Source of the DNA: Acidobacteriaceae bacterium
GTDB taxonomy: Bacteria; Acidobacteriota; Terriglobia; Terriglobales; Acidobacteriaceae
Assembly (NCBI GenBank): GCA_003162495.1
Contig: PMOF01000270.1
Span: 15,166 to 28,567 of the forward strand
Direction: 5' to 3'
Length of the DNA: 13,402 nt
Made by a program: the position numbers and the translations under genes
Shown: positions 1 to 6,670 of the stretch, in pieces
Layout of the letters: each line of letters begins with the position of its first letter
Numbering within the stretch: the stretch's first letter is position 1
Notes under the pieces: model-generated
Database searches by the model: none
Seen by the model: only the letters and a program-made list of their open reading frames with translations
What the model was told of the DNA's origin: nothing

Positions 1-133
1 CAAGCTGATACGTGGTGATTTCCATGGACATTGAAAACCAAAGGGCAATGTAGTTGTACATGCCCCAGGTGCGCTGCGCCTGCGTGGTGGGAGCCAGGTC
101 GCGGTTTGAGAGCGACGGATCGTTGGTGCTCAC
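1..133 (-). CDS. NCS1-family nucleobase/allantoin-type permease (N-terminal fragment)
   Basis: Only the first 44 codons are present; the gene runs off the left edge. The reading begins at a GTG at 131-133, with a strong GAGGAGG-type ribosome binding site three bases upstream (complement of 137-143). The nearby ATG at 148-150 is out of frame and soon meets a stop. The peptide contains NRDLAP, then QRTWGMYNYIALW and a Met/Thr/Tyr-rich helix start. This matches the N-terminus of NCS1 symporters, where an NxDLxP...RTW...Y..LW block precedes the first membrane helix. Family members import cytosine, uracil, hydantoins, allantoin or thiamine with a cation; the substrate cannot be told from this fragment. 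It lies 47 bp downstream of the DUF2165 gene on the same strand, so the two are probably cotranscribed, and it is divergent from an amidase operon that could process the imported compound. Confidence 0.8.
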   Translation of the reverse strand, partial: MSTNDPSLSNRDLAPTTQAQRTWGMYNYIALWFSMSMEITTYQL

Positions 134-180
134 GGCTCCTCCTCAGGCATTAACGAAGATTCCGGATGCCGCGCGGGTCA

Positions 181-678
181 TCACGGCTGTCCCTCGGCAT
201 CCGGTTGCATCATAATCAGGAGCACCAGCCCTACCACAGCAAACATGCGAAATGCGGCGTCCCGCCCATCCCATGTGTGCGACTGCCACATCAAGAACCA
301 CTCCGCGCCTACCGAAAGAAACGCTACCAGCCACATCAGCAGCGAAAGCGTAAGCGCCATCATCGGAACCCGCTTGGCCCCGTTAAATGCGCCGGCTGGA
401 AGTCGCAGTGCGCGAAGCAGACCCGCCACTCCCCACCAAAGCAGGATCGTATTGGCAATCTCCCACACGATGATGGACAGATAAAACGCCAGATGAAATC
501 CGGGCGAGGGAATCGCGCGCCACATTCCATGATTGCCAGGAAAGGTCGTGTCCATTGACAGCACATGGCGAACAAATTCATAGTTCGAATCGAAGTCCGT
601 GATGTTGTTGAATACTACGAGCGTGTAATAGAGAGCGATCCCTGCCAGCAGCAACAGCTTCGCAACGCGCGTAATCAT
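181..678 (-). CDS. DUF2165 family small integral membrane protein
   Basis: This 165-residue protein has about four predicted membrane helices, near residues 6-24, 61-83, 104-124 and 142-157. The loop after helix 1 carries NNITDFDSNYEFVRHVLSMD (24-43) followed by TTFP, and the third loop has GAEWFLMWQS with WDG. These are the signature stretches of DUF2165 as I know the family, whose function is unknown. The ATG at 676-678 is preceded by a near-perfect AGGAGG at six-base spacing, which fixes the start. It is the first gene of a leftward unit with the NCS1 permease. That position suggests, as inference only, an accessory or stabilising subunit of the transporter. Length is normal for the family and nothing looks broken. 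Confidence 0.8.
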   Translation of the reverse strand: MITRVAKLLLLAGIALYYTLVVFNNITDFDSNYEFVRHVLSMDTTFPGNHGMWRAIPSPGFHLAFYLSIIVWEIANTILLWWGVAGLLRALRLPAGAFNGAKRVPMMALTLSLLMWLVAFLSVGAEWFLMWQSHTWDGRDAAFRMFAVVGLVLLIMMQPDAEGQP

Positions 679-982
679 GGGTTCCTCCTGCCGGCGGCAA
701 ATGTCTTAATGCAGGCGGTCAGCGGCCGTTCCTGGCAACGGCTCGCGAAGAGCGCGTACGACAACAGCGCTCGCTTCCGGCGGTTCATTCGCAACCCCGC
801 ATCGGCGACTCCGGTCGCAAAGACGCCGGCCAACGCGGATTACGACGACGCAGCGCGGGCAGCGCAGTGACCACGCGCAACACCAGATAAAGTCGAAGCA
901 TGGCCCATGCTAACTTGAGCGCCCCAAAGAACCCAAGAAAATTTCCCTGCGCGCATGCTACATTCAAAGGCAAAGGTCGCAG
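679..982. other. Divergent intergenic region between the permease and amidase units
   Basis: This 304-bp stretch must carry the promoters of both divergent units. I see no convincing protein gene here; the open frames across it have no recognisable family and no good ribosome binding site. Close to the ridA-like gene lie an inverted repeat (897-911), a second CATGCTA copy (954-960), a weak TACATT -10-like hexamer at 959-964 without a good -35, and an AAAGG ribosome binding site at 972-976. I could not identify a clear sigma-70 promoter for the leftward unit. Confidence 0.5.
897..911. promoter_or_regulatory. Candidate operator: inverted repeat AGCATGG-C-CCATGCT
   Basis: The two seven-base arms are perfectly complementary around a single central C. 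The site lies in the divergent intergenic region, 71 bp before the ridA-like start. The half-site CATGCTA (906-912) recurs at 954-960, 48 bp further on. The symmetry and position fit a dimeric repressor or activator shared by both units. No regulator gene lies in the window, so the assignment rests on symmetry alone. Confidence 0.3.
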
Positions 983-1447
983 GTGCCCACACCAGACGAA
1001 AACTTCGCTGCCCTCGGGCTTGCTTTGCCCCCATTGCCGTCTCCCGGCGGCAATTACGTCGCTGCCAAGAGGCTAGGCGCAATCGTCTATCTTTCCGGCG
1101 TTATCTCGTCTGGTCCGGACGGCGTGATCACCGGAACCGCGGGCGTCGACCGCTCCACTGAGGCCGGATACGGAGCCGCAGAGGCCTGCGCGCTTATTCA
1201 GTTGGCGATTCTCAAGCAGGAGCTTGGCTCGCTCGATCGCGTGGCAGAGGTGCTCACGGTGAACGGCTACGTGCAGGCCGCGCCCGGATTCGCGGAAGCG
1301 CCGGCTGTGATCAACGGCGCCTCCGACCTGTTGGTGCGCGTTTTCGGCGAGGCTGGCCGCCATGTCCGCGCGGCTATCGGTGTCAGCGCGTTGCCACGAC
1401 GCGCGCTGGTCGAGATTCAAATGACCGTGCGGGTACATGAATCATGA
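983..1447 (+). CDS. RidA (YjgF/YER057c/UK114) family protein, long YjgF-like subfamily
   Basis: The product is 154 residues with a GTG start, six bases after AAAGG (972-976). The fold is indicated by GNYVAAKRLGAIVYLSGVIS near residues 23-42, a helix with LGSLDRVAEVLTVNGYV, and the C-terminal RAAIGVSALPRRALVEIQ. Arg129 aligns with the Arg that in RidA contacts the substrate carboxylate, and Glu144 lies in the matching VEI strand. RidA proteins hydrolyse reactive enamine/imine intermediates, and relatives such as RutC work in pyrimidine breakdown. This one resembles the longer subfamily of about 150 residues, whose chemistry is less settled. It is the first gene of the rightward unit and overlaps the amidase by four bases (ATGA), so the two are probably translationally coupled. 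A role in clearing a reactive intermediate of that pathway is inferred. Confidence 0.87.
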   Translation: MPTPDENFAALGLALPPLPSPGGNYVAAKRLGAIVYLSGVISSGPDGVITGTAGVDRSTEAGYGAAEACALIQLAILKQELGSLDRVAEVLTVNGYVQAAPGFAEAPAVINGASDLLVRVFGEAGRHVRAAIGVSALPRRALVEIQMTVRVHES

Positions 1448-2391
1448 CCGAGCATCGGCTCTCCGCCGAACCCACTCATTCAGTGTGGGACCGCTCGCTA
1501 CCGCCCCGCCTGCACATCGAACCGGGCGACGAAGTGCAGATCGAGTGCCTGGACGCCAGTGGCGCCCAGGTGCGACCCGGCATGTCCACCGCGGAATTCC
1601 TCGCCATCGACCGCACCCGCATTCACGCGCTCACCGGCCCCATCTTTGTCGAGGGAGCAGTGCCGGGCGATGTATTGCAGATCGACGTGCTGGCCACGCG
1701 TCATAGCGGTTGGGGATGGTCGAGCGTCCTTGAGGGCCTGGGCTTTCTGAAAGATCGTTTCCGCGAGCCTTATCTATTCCATTGGCAGCTCGATGGCCAA
1801 TCGACCAGTTCGCTTGCTCCGGCGGTTGTGCCGGTGCGCCCGTTTCTGGGAGTCATGGGCGTAGCGCGCGCCGATGCAGGCGCCTTCCGCACTCGCCCCC
1901 CAGGCCCCTTCGGCGGCAATCTCGACGTGCGCGAGCTCTGTGCCGGCTCCCGCCTTTACCTGCCGGTCTTCAACCGCGGCGCGCTCTTCAGTTGCGGAGA
2001 CGGACACGCCGCGCAGGGCGATGGAGAGGTCTGCATCAATGGCATCGAGTGCCCGCTCGATGTGACCTTGCGCTTCCATCTCCACAAGCAGCAACCGCTC
2101 GCCGGCCCGATTGTTGAAGCCAGCGAGGTGGCCGCTCCCGACTCTTCCGCCAATGCCTGGGTCGTGGTGGAAACGGGAACCGACCTGGCCTCCGCCGCCC
2201 GCGCCGCTACGGGTCGTATGATCGACCTGCTTGTCAGCCGCTGGGGTTTCTCCGCGGTTCACGCCTATATTCTGTGCAGCGTGGCCCTCAAGCTTCGCCT
2301 CAGCCAGGTGGTCAACGAGCCCGTCTACACGGTCAGCGCCGCGCTCAGCAAGCAGATTCTTCCCCCTCGCGAACTGTTCCCAATTCCGTGA
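1444..2391 (+). CDS. Acetamidase/formamidase family amidohydrolase
   Basis: The 315-residue product matches the FmdA/AmdA family, which hydrolyses short-chain amides to ammonia and the acid. Visible hallmarks are SVWDRSLPPRLHIEPGDEV at the N-terminus, the FGGNLD stretch (156-161), the family signature GDGHAAQGDGE (185-195) and the C-terminal HAYILCSVALKLRLSQVVN (273-291). The family is cytoplasmic, and I see no signal peptide. The start overlaps the stop of the ridA-like gene, with no strong ribosome binding site of its own, in line with coupling. An AtzH-like gene follows after nine bases. The true substrate is unknown: members annotated as acetamidase or formamidase are often untested. Beside an NCS1 permease, a ureide- or oxamate-type amide is a reasonable guess. 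Confidence 0.92.
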   Translation: MTEHRLSAEPTHSVWDRSLPPRLHIEPGDEVQIECLDASGAQVRPGMSTAEFLAIDRTRIHALTGPIFVEGAVPGDVLQIDVLATRHSGWGWSSVLEGLGFLKDRFREPYLFHWQLDGQSTSSLAPAVVPVRPFLGVMGVARADAGAFRTRPPGPFGGNLDVRELCAGSRLYLPVFNRGALFSCGDGHAAQGDGEVCINGIECPLDVTLRFHLHKQQPLAGPIVEASEVAAPDSSANAWVVVETGTDLASAARAATGRMIDLLVSRWGFSAVHAYILCSVALKLRLSQVVNEPVYTVSAALSKQILPPRELFPIP

Positions 2392-2400
2392 CTCAAACCC

Positions 2401-2805
2401 ATGAACAGACCTATAACCATCCCCATCAATGCCCCTGAAGCGGTGGCGGAACTCCGCGCCCTCTATCCGCGTTATGAAGAAGCTCTGGTCTCGAACGATG
2501 TGGACACCCTGGTCGCCCTGTTCTGGGCCGGCCCGCAGGTCATGCGCTTTGGCATCGGCGAGAATCTCTACGGACCTGAAGAGTTGGAGGCCTTTCGCAA
2601 GTCGCGTCCCGCAGCCAATCTTGCGCGCACCGTCACCCGGTTTGACATCGTAACCTTCGGCCACGACTTTGCCAGCATCACGCTGGAATTCGAGCGCGCC
2701 ACAGCCGCCGGCAAAGTCCGCGGCCGCCAGAGCCAGGTGTGGGTCCGGCTCCCCGAGGGCTGGCGCATCGTTCAGGCCCACGTCTCCCTGTTGCCGCCTG
2801 CATGA
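2401..2805 (+). CDS. AtzH-like / HpxZ-type (DUF3225) NTF2-fold protein
   Basis: This 134-residue protein has the pattern of the AtzH-like family. A helical N-terminus (LRALYPRYEEALVSNDVDTL) is followed by FWAGPQVMRFGIGENLYG, ELEAFRKSR, the GRQSQVWVR strand and a final GWRIVQAHVS. Such proteins have an NTF2-like fold. Known relatives are AtzH, linked to the cyanuric acid/biuret pathway, and HpxZ in oxalurate breakdown. In both settings they accompany an amidase-signature enzyme, and their exact role is not firmly settled. Here the neighbour is an FmdA-type amidase instead, which is unusual. The ATG lies nine bases after the amidase stop and lacks a clear ribosome binding site, so it probably depends on coupling. 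It appears to be the last gene of the unit. Confidence 0.85.
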   Translation: MNRPITIPINAPEAVAELRALYPRYEEALVSNDVDTLVALFWAGPQVMRFGIGENLYGPEELEAFRKSRPAANLARTVTRFDIVTFGHDFASITLEFERATAAGKVRGRQSQVWVRLPEGWRIVQAHVSLLPPA

Positions 2806-3239
2806 TAGAGCGGTTCGGGGCCTGCCTTGATTGTGAGGATGGTTTTATAGGTTCCGCCCCACGTCCTGGCAGTTCGAACTAACTCCGATCGCACCCAGGT
2901 CAATTACAGACTATCTTTACCAGCCTATCTTCTAATCTTCTCTCTCTATTAGTGGCGGCAACGGGATTCGATTTCACGATCCAGTGGAAGATAGTTGTGA
3001 AAACTGTGACGGACAGTGTGGTATTGCTCAGACACTCGTAAATCCACATTGCTAGTTTCTCTATAACATGGCTCCAGTCCGTGATCGGAATGGGGCTTAG
3101 GGAGCGCACCGCGTTTTGGTGTCAAACTAGCGTCCGGACTCGTTGCCCAAGCCAAGGTTGGGATCGGAAGATCTCTCGCCGCGACACGGTCCAGTTATGC
3201 GCCGCATGCTCCTGCGCTAATCGCCAAGGCGACGAAGAA
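2806..3239. other. Gene-free region upstream of the ice-binding protein gene
   Basis: About 430 bp with visibly lower GC than its neighbours. Open frames here are short and have no family resemblance. I see a perfect 10-bp palindrome AGTTCGAACT (2871-2880), a pyrimidine-rich tract (about 2926-2950) and a tRNA-3'-end-like block read on the minus strand (2950-2972). There is also a good -10-like TATAAC at 3062-3067, but no matching -35. The last could serve the downstream gene with a leader of about 165 bases. No clear terminator follows the AtzH-like gene. Confidence 0.4.
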
Positions 3240-5906
3240 ATGAAGGCTATTGCAATGAGAATGCAGACTTATAGACGTCTAATTACAAGGACCGCCAATC
3301 TCTTTGTGCTTATCGCGCTTCTTGTTGCCGCTCCGGCTCACCTGGCGTTGGCTCAAGCCATAGCACCATCCCTGGGTACCGCGCAGAGCTTCGCGGTACT
3401 GGCTAGTTCCACAGTGACTAATACCGGCCCGACCATTCTAATCGGAGACCTGGGTGTAAGTCCGGGCACGGCAATCACCGGCTTTCCTCCAGGCACTTTG
3501 GCCGGAGGAACGACACATACAGCGGATGCGGAGGCGGGTCAGGCTCAAACTGATACCGGCAATGCGTATGTAGATCTGGCAGCCCAACCGTGCAGTCACA
3601 ATCTTACCGGCAAGGATCTCGGTGGATTGACGCTTACTCCGGGTGTCTATTGTTTTTCATCCTCGGCTGGGTTGACGGGAACGCTTACTCTCAACGCTCA
3701 GGGCACGGCTGGTGCCGTTTGGGTGTTTCAGATCGGGACTACGCTTACAACCGCGAGTGGCTCCTCTGTTGTGCTCATCAACGGCGCTCAACCATGCAAT
3801 GTATTTTGGCAAGTCGGCAGTTCCGCAACTCTTGGTACGGGCAGCAACTTCACCGGAAACATTCTCGCCCTCGCGAGCATTAGCCTTACGACAGAAGCGA
3901 CTGTTTCGGGCAGGACTTTGGCGCGAACTGGCGCGGTCACGTTGGAGGCCAACACCATCTCGCTTTCGGTGTGCTCAGCCTCGGTAATCCCGACACCACC
4001 CACGCTCAGCAAGTCTTTCAGTCCAGCTACGATAAATGAGGATGGGATCTCGATCCTTACCATTACCCTGAGCAACAGCGACTCCGCAGCCGCCATTTTG
4101 TCTGCGCCGCTCGTCGACAAGTTGCCCACCGGCGTAACAGTCTCTGGTAGCGGCAGCACCACTTGTACCGATGGGGACGTCACCGCCATAACGGGCGGCT
4201 CGACTGTGACCCTGAAAGTAGGCTCAATACCCGCCGGCGGCTCCTGCACCGTTAAAGTGCCCGTGACCTCATCGGTCGGCGGCAATCACATTAATTCCCT
4301 GCTTGCCGGCGCTCTCGATACCAACAACGGCAAGAATGGCGCACCGGCCATCGCGACCCTGACCGTCAATACCCCCGCGCATGTCCTGCCCACGCTCGGC
4401 AAAGCCTTCAGCCCGGCCTCCATCCGTGCCGGCGGAGTCTCGACCCTTACCATTACCCTTAGCAATGCGGGTTCCACGGCCTCCACTTTGACCGAGCCGC
4501 TTGTTGACAGATTCCCCAGTGGCGTGACCGTCTCCAGCGGCGGCAGCACGACCTGCGGTGGGGCTGTCACAGCCACCAAGGGCTCCTCTTCGGTGACACT
4601 GACCGGAGGTGCGATCCCGGCCAAAAGCTCCTGTAAGGTGACCGTACTTGTCACCGCGCCGGTCGCGGGCAACTATCACAACTCGCTGGCCGCTGGCGTT
4701 CTCCGCACCAGCAATGGTGCCAATGCATCCCCGGCCATCGCTACGCTCACTGTGAGCGCCCCCGCACGCATCCTTCCCACTCTCACCAAGGCCTTCAGCC
4801 CAGCCACCATCAATGCGGGCGGAGTCTCCACTCTTACGATCACCCTGAAGAACGCCAATAGCACAGCCGCCGTCCTTACCGCGCCATTGACCGACAACTT
4901 GCCCGCTGGCATGACGGTCTACGGGAGCGGCGCCACCACCTGCGGAGGAGCGGTAACCGCTGCCAAAGGCTCGACGAAGGTAACTCTGACAGGGGGCTCG
5001 ATTCCCGCCGACAGCTCCTGCAAGATCACCGTTCCGGTGACCGCTGAGAAAGAAAAATGCCAGTGCCTCAACGTCTTGGTCATCGGTGCTCTCAAGACCA
5101 GCAACGGCAGCAACAGTGCACCGGCCACCGCGAGTCTGACCGTCAACCCCGCGGGAATCACTACCCCCATACTCAGCAAGTCGTTTGGCCCCACCACCAT
5201 CAAATCCGGCGGAGTCTCACTACTCACCATCAAGCTGCGCAATCCCTCAACCACCGTTGAAACCATTACCGCGCCGTTCACTGACAACTTCCCCAGTGGC
5301 ATGCTCGCCGCGGGCCCAGCCACCAACACCTGCGGCGGAGTCTCCTCGGCGCACGCGGGAGGCAGCTCTGTGACGTTGACCGGAGGATCCATCCCGGCTG
5401 ACGGCTCGTGCTATATATCGGTCAAAGTGACCGCAACCAGAGCGGGCAATTACTATAACCAACTCACCGCCTGCTCCTTGCACACCAGCAAGGGGTGCAA
5501 TACCTATCCGTATACCGCCATCTTCACCGTCGGCATCCGGCTCATCAAGGCCTTCACCCCGGCTACGATCGATCTGGGCCAGGTCTCGGAACTCACCATC
5601 ACCCTGGATAACCCCGCAACCACAGCCGCCAAACTGACTGCGCCACTCACCGACAAGCTTCCCGCTGGATTGCTCGTCGCTGGCATTGGGAGTACTACAT
5701 GCGGTGGGGCAGTGACGGCAGCAAGTGGTGGGTCGACTGTGACACTGACCGGGGGATCGATCCCGGCTGCCGCATCCTGCAAGGTGACCGTAAACGTAAC
5801 CGCTAAGAATCCAGGCTGTTATTACAACACGCTCCCCACTGGCGCGTTACAGACCAGCAACGGAAGCAACGCTGCCCCGTTCACGGCCACCGTCACCATC
5901 AACTGA
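3240..5906 (+). CDS. Exported ice-binding (DUF3494) protein with five Ig-like/DUF11-type repeats
   Basis: The 888-residue product opens with a signal peptide: RR and KR-type basic residues up to 17, a hydrophobic core (21-33), and likely cleavage near Ala38-Gln-Ala40. Residues 43-245 form a DUF3494 ice-binding domain, recognised by SLGTAQSFAVLASSTVTNTG, IGDLGVSPGTAITGFPPG, the LTLTPGVYCF turn and the closing LEANTISLSVC. Family members bind ice with a beta-helix and act in freeze tolerance or ice adhesion. Five repeats of 122-130 residues follow (254-383, 384-512, 513-642, 643-766, 767-888). Each starts with KxFxPxTI...LTI.L and has a TCG...SC cysteine pair. No membrane anchor or sorting motif is seen at the C-terminus. 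The frame is open 53 codons further upstream, but that part is Cys/Arg-rich and precedes the basic signal region, so I start at 3240; Met59 of the long frame (3255), with AAGG upstream, is also possible. Transcription may end at the 5941-5973 hairpin. Confidence 0.88.
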   Translation: MKAIAMRMQTYRRLITRTANLFVLIALLVAAPAHLALAQAIAPSLGTAQSFAVLASSTVTNTGPTILIGDLGVSPGTAITGFPPGTLAGGTTHTADAEAGQAQTDTGNAYVDLAAQPCSHNLTGKDLGGLTLTPGVYCFSSSAGLTGTLTLNAQGTAGAVWVFQIGTTLTTASGSSVVLINGAQPCNVFWQVGSSATLGTGSNFTGNILALASISLTTEATVSGRTLARTGAVTLEANTISLSVCSASVIPTPPTLSKSFSPATINEDGISILTITLSNSDSAAAILSAPLVDKLPTGVTVSGSGSTTCTDGDVTAITGGSTVTLKVGSIPAGGSCTVKVPVTSSVGGNHINSLLAGALDTNNGKNGAPAIATLTVNTPAHVLPTLGKAFSPASIRAGGVSTLTITLSNAGSTASTLTEPLVDRFPSGVTVSSGGSTTCGGAVTATKGSSSVTLTGGAIPAKSSCKVTVLVTAPVAGNYHNSLAAGVLRTSNGANASPAIATLTVSAPARILPTLTKAFSPATINAGGVSTLTITLKNANSTAAVLTAPLTDNLPAGMTVYGSGATTCGGAVTAAKGSTKVTLTGGSIPADSSCKITVPVTAEKEKCQCLNVLVIGALKTSNGSNSAPATASLTVNPAGITTPILSKSFGPTTIKSGGVSLLTIKLRNPSTTVETITAPFTDNFPSGMLAAGPATNTCGGVSSAHAGGSSVTLTGGSIPADGSCYISVKVTATRAGNYYNQLTACSLHTSKGCNTYPYTAIFTVGIRLIKAFTPATIDLGQVSELTITLDNPATTAAKLTAPLTDKLPAGLLVAGIGSTTCGGAVTAASGGSTVTLTGGSIPAAASCKVTVNVTAKNPGCYYNTLPTGALQTSNGSNAAPFTATVTIN
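3999..5903 (+). repeat. Five tandem beta-sandwich repeats in the ice-binding protein
   Basis: Repeat units begin at about 3999, 4389, 4776, 5166 and 5538. Each encodes a K(S/A)F(S/G/T)P(A/T)(T/S)I opening, an LTI(T/K)L strand, an APL/F(T/V)D(K/N/R)(L/F)P(S/A/T)G turn and a G(S/A)IPA..SC segment. They resemble DUF11/DUF7933-type extracellular repeats. The first three are most alike. Unit 3 gains KEKCQC, unit 4 gains two cysteines near TACSLHTSKGC, and unit 5 gains one at PGC, so the copies have diverged at the loop near the C-terminal end of each unit. Likely role: a spacer stalk that holds the ice-binding head away from the cell. Confidence 0.85.
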
Positions 5907-5940
5907 CGGGGTCGCGATCACCCGGGCGGTATTCGGACCA

Positions 5941-5973
5941 GCTTCGCCGTGCTCCCACAGAGCACGGCGAAGC
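5941..5973 (+). terminator. Perfect 14-bp stem-loop after the ice-binding gene
   Basis: GCTTCGCCGTGCTC (5941-5954) pairs fully with 5960-5973 around the five-base loop CCACA. It lies 34 bp after the stop of the ice-binding gene. No T-run follows on either strand, so it is either a non-canonical terminator or an mRNA 3'-end stabiliser. A palindromic protein-binding site is less likely given the length and tight loop. Confidence 0.55.
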
Positions 5974-6164
5974 GATCTCCACGGGTCTTCAATCATCTTC
6001 AAAATGGGAAATCATGGTTGTTCCGGTCGACCCCGGAACATTCTTATCGCAATCTCGCTGATATCCAGGCTAGTGTGCTCGTCTCCCCGAACCCGCAAGG
6101 CCCCGCGGCAAACTGGATTCTCCTCCACAGCTCCCGCAATCACGCCAATCAGCCTTCTCTTCTA
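5974..6164. other. Gene-free stretch with an 8-bp inverted repeat
   Basis: No supportable gene. The notable element is TGTTCCGG-TCGACC-CCGGAACA (6019-6040), an inverted repeat with 8-base arms that contains the palindrome GGTCGACC. It might be a second hairpin terminator or an operator. The frames crossing this stretch resemble nothing I know. Confidence 0.35.
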
Positions 6165-6416
6165 AGTGCCAGGCAATTAGGTTCACCGCAAGCGGACGAA
6201 TAAGGTCCTCTCAGGCCGCCTTATTTCCCAGGGCCGAGTTATGCTGGCCGAGTTTCGGAGTTATGTCGCCAGGCAGGCTGGAATGCAGAAGCGTTTGCAG
6301 AATATGTAACCCATCGTTGGACGGAATCGGCAGCAGATTGACCACGCACAACGCCAGGTTTCCCAGCGCAAGCTGCGTTCCTGTCGCAGGCACGAAGAGG
6401 AACGGGATGGCCAGAC
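6165..6416. repeat. Tandem duplication, copy 1 (252 bp)
   Basis: This block matches 6419-6670 at a constant offset of 254 bases, with no gaps and seven substitutions by eye (about 97% identity). It contains the last roughly 68 codons of the M50 protease gene plus 46 bp of the downstream flank. Short GCCAG motifs sit at both joints (CCAGAC at the right end, TGCCAGGCA at the left), which fits slippage or recombination through microhomology. Copy 1 is the orphan: its right end breaks off in the middle of the gene. Confidence 0.93.
6211..6416 (-). pseudogene. C-terminal fragment of the M50-type membrane protease (duplicate)
   Basis: Read leftward, this encodes a near copy of residues 99-166 of the intact protease at 6465-6965, with the same stop. 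There are four base differences in the coding part: Ile110 becomes Thr, Ser132 becomes Asn, and two are silent. The HEVGH zinc site and the first helices are missing, so it cannot be a protease. An in-frame ATG at 6391-6393 could start a 60-residue peptide, but there is no reason to think it is made. The NLLPIP-x-x-DG motif survives, so the fragment is young or has been homogenised with the intact gene. Confidence 0.85.
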
Positions 6417-6418
6417 CG

Positions 6419-6670
6419 AGTGCCAGGCATATAGGTTCACCGCAAGCGGACGGATAAGGTCCTCTCAGGCCGCCTTATTTCCCAGGGCTGAGTTATGCTG
6501 GCCGAGTTTCGGAGTTATGTCGCCAGGCAGGCTGGAATGCAGAAGCGTTTGCAGAATATGTAACCCATCGCTGGACGGAATCGGCAGCAGATTGACCACG
6601 CACAACGCCAGGTTTCCCAGCGCAAGCTGCGTCCCTATCGCAGGCACGAAGAGGAACGGGATGGCCAGAC
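6419..6670. repeat. Tandem duplication, copy 2 (252 bp, part of the intact gene)
   Basis: Partner of 6165-6416. It covers the 3' part of the intact M50-type protease gene and the 46 bp after its stop. Outside the block on the right the gene continues normally (ATAAGTTC...), whereas copy 1 switches to unrelated CGAG and then into copy 2, which shows that copy 2 keeps the original arrangement. Confidence 0.93.
6454..6478 (-). terminator. Weak stem-loop overlapping the protease stop codon
   Basis: ATAAGG (6454-6459) pairs with CCTTAT (6473-6478), and the protease stop codon lies in the loop. The duplicate has the same structure with one more pair (6199-6205 with 6219-6225). The stem is short and AT-rich with a 13-base loop, so a terminator role is doubtful. 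Confidence 0.2.

Noticed and set aside
1774..2781. Long leftward open frame (335 codons) across the amidase and AtzH-like genes
   Set aside because: It is a GC-rich shadow frame antisense to two clear family members, with Gly/Arg/Ala/Asp-rich composition and no recognisable domain.
3081..3239. 53-codon upstream extension of the ice-binding protein
   Set aside because: It is Cys/Arg-rich and would bury the signal peptide internally; the basic and hydrophobic signal region begins after 3240.
5949..6203. Possible 84-residue protein after the ice-binding gene
   Set aside because: It begins inside the hairpin, has no ribosome binding site or family, and runs into the duplicated block on the wrong strand.
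6165..6670. Insertion sequence or CRISPR as an explanation of the direct repeat
   Set aside because: There are only two long copies, no transposase, no terminal inverted repeats and no spacer pattern; the block is simply part of the neighbouring gene.
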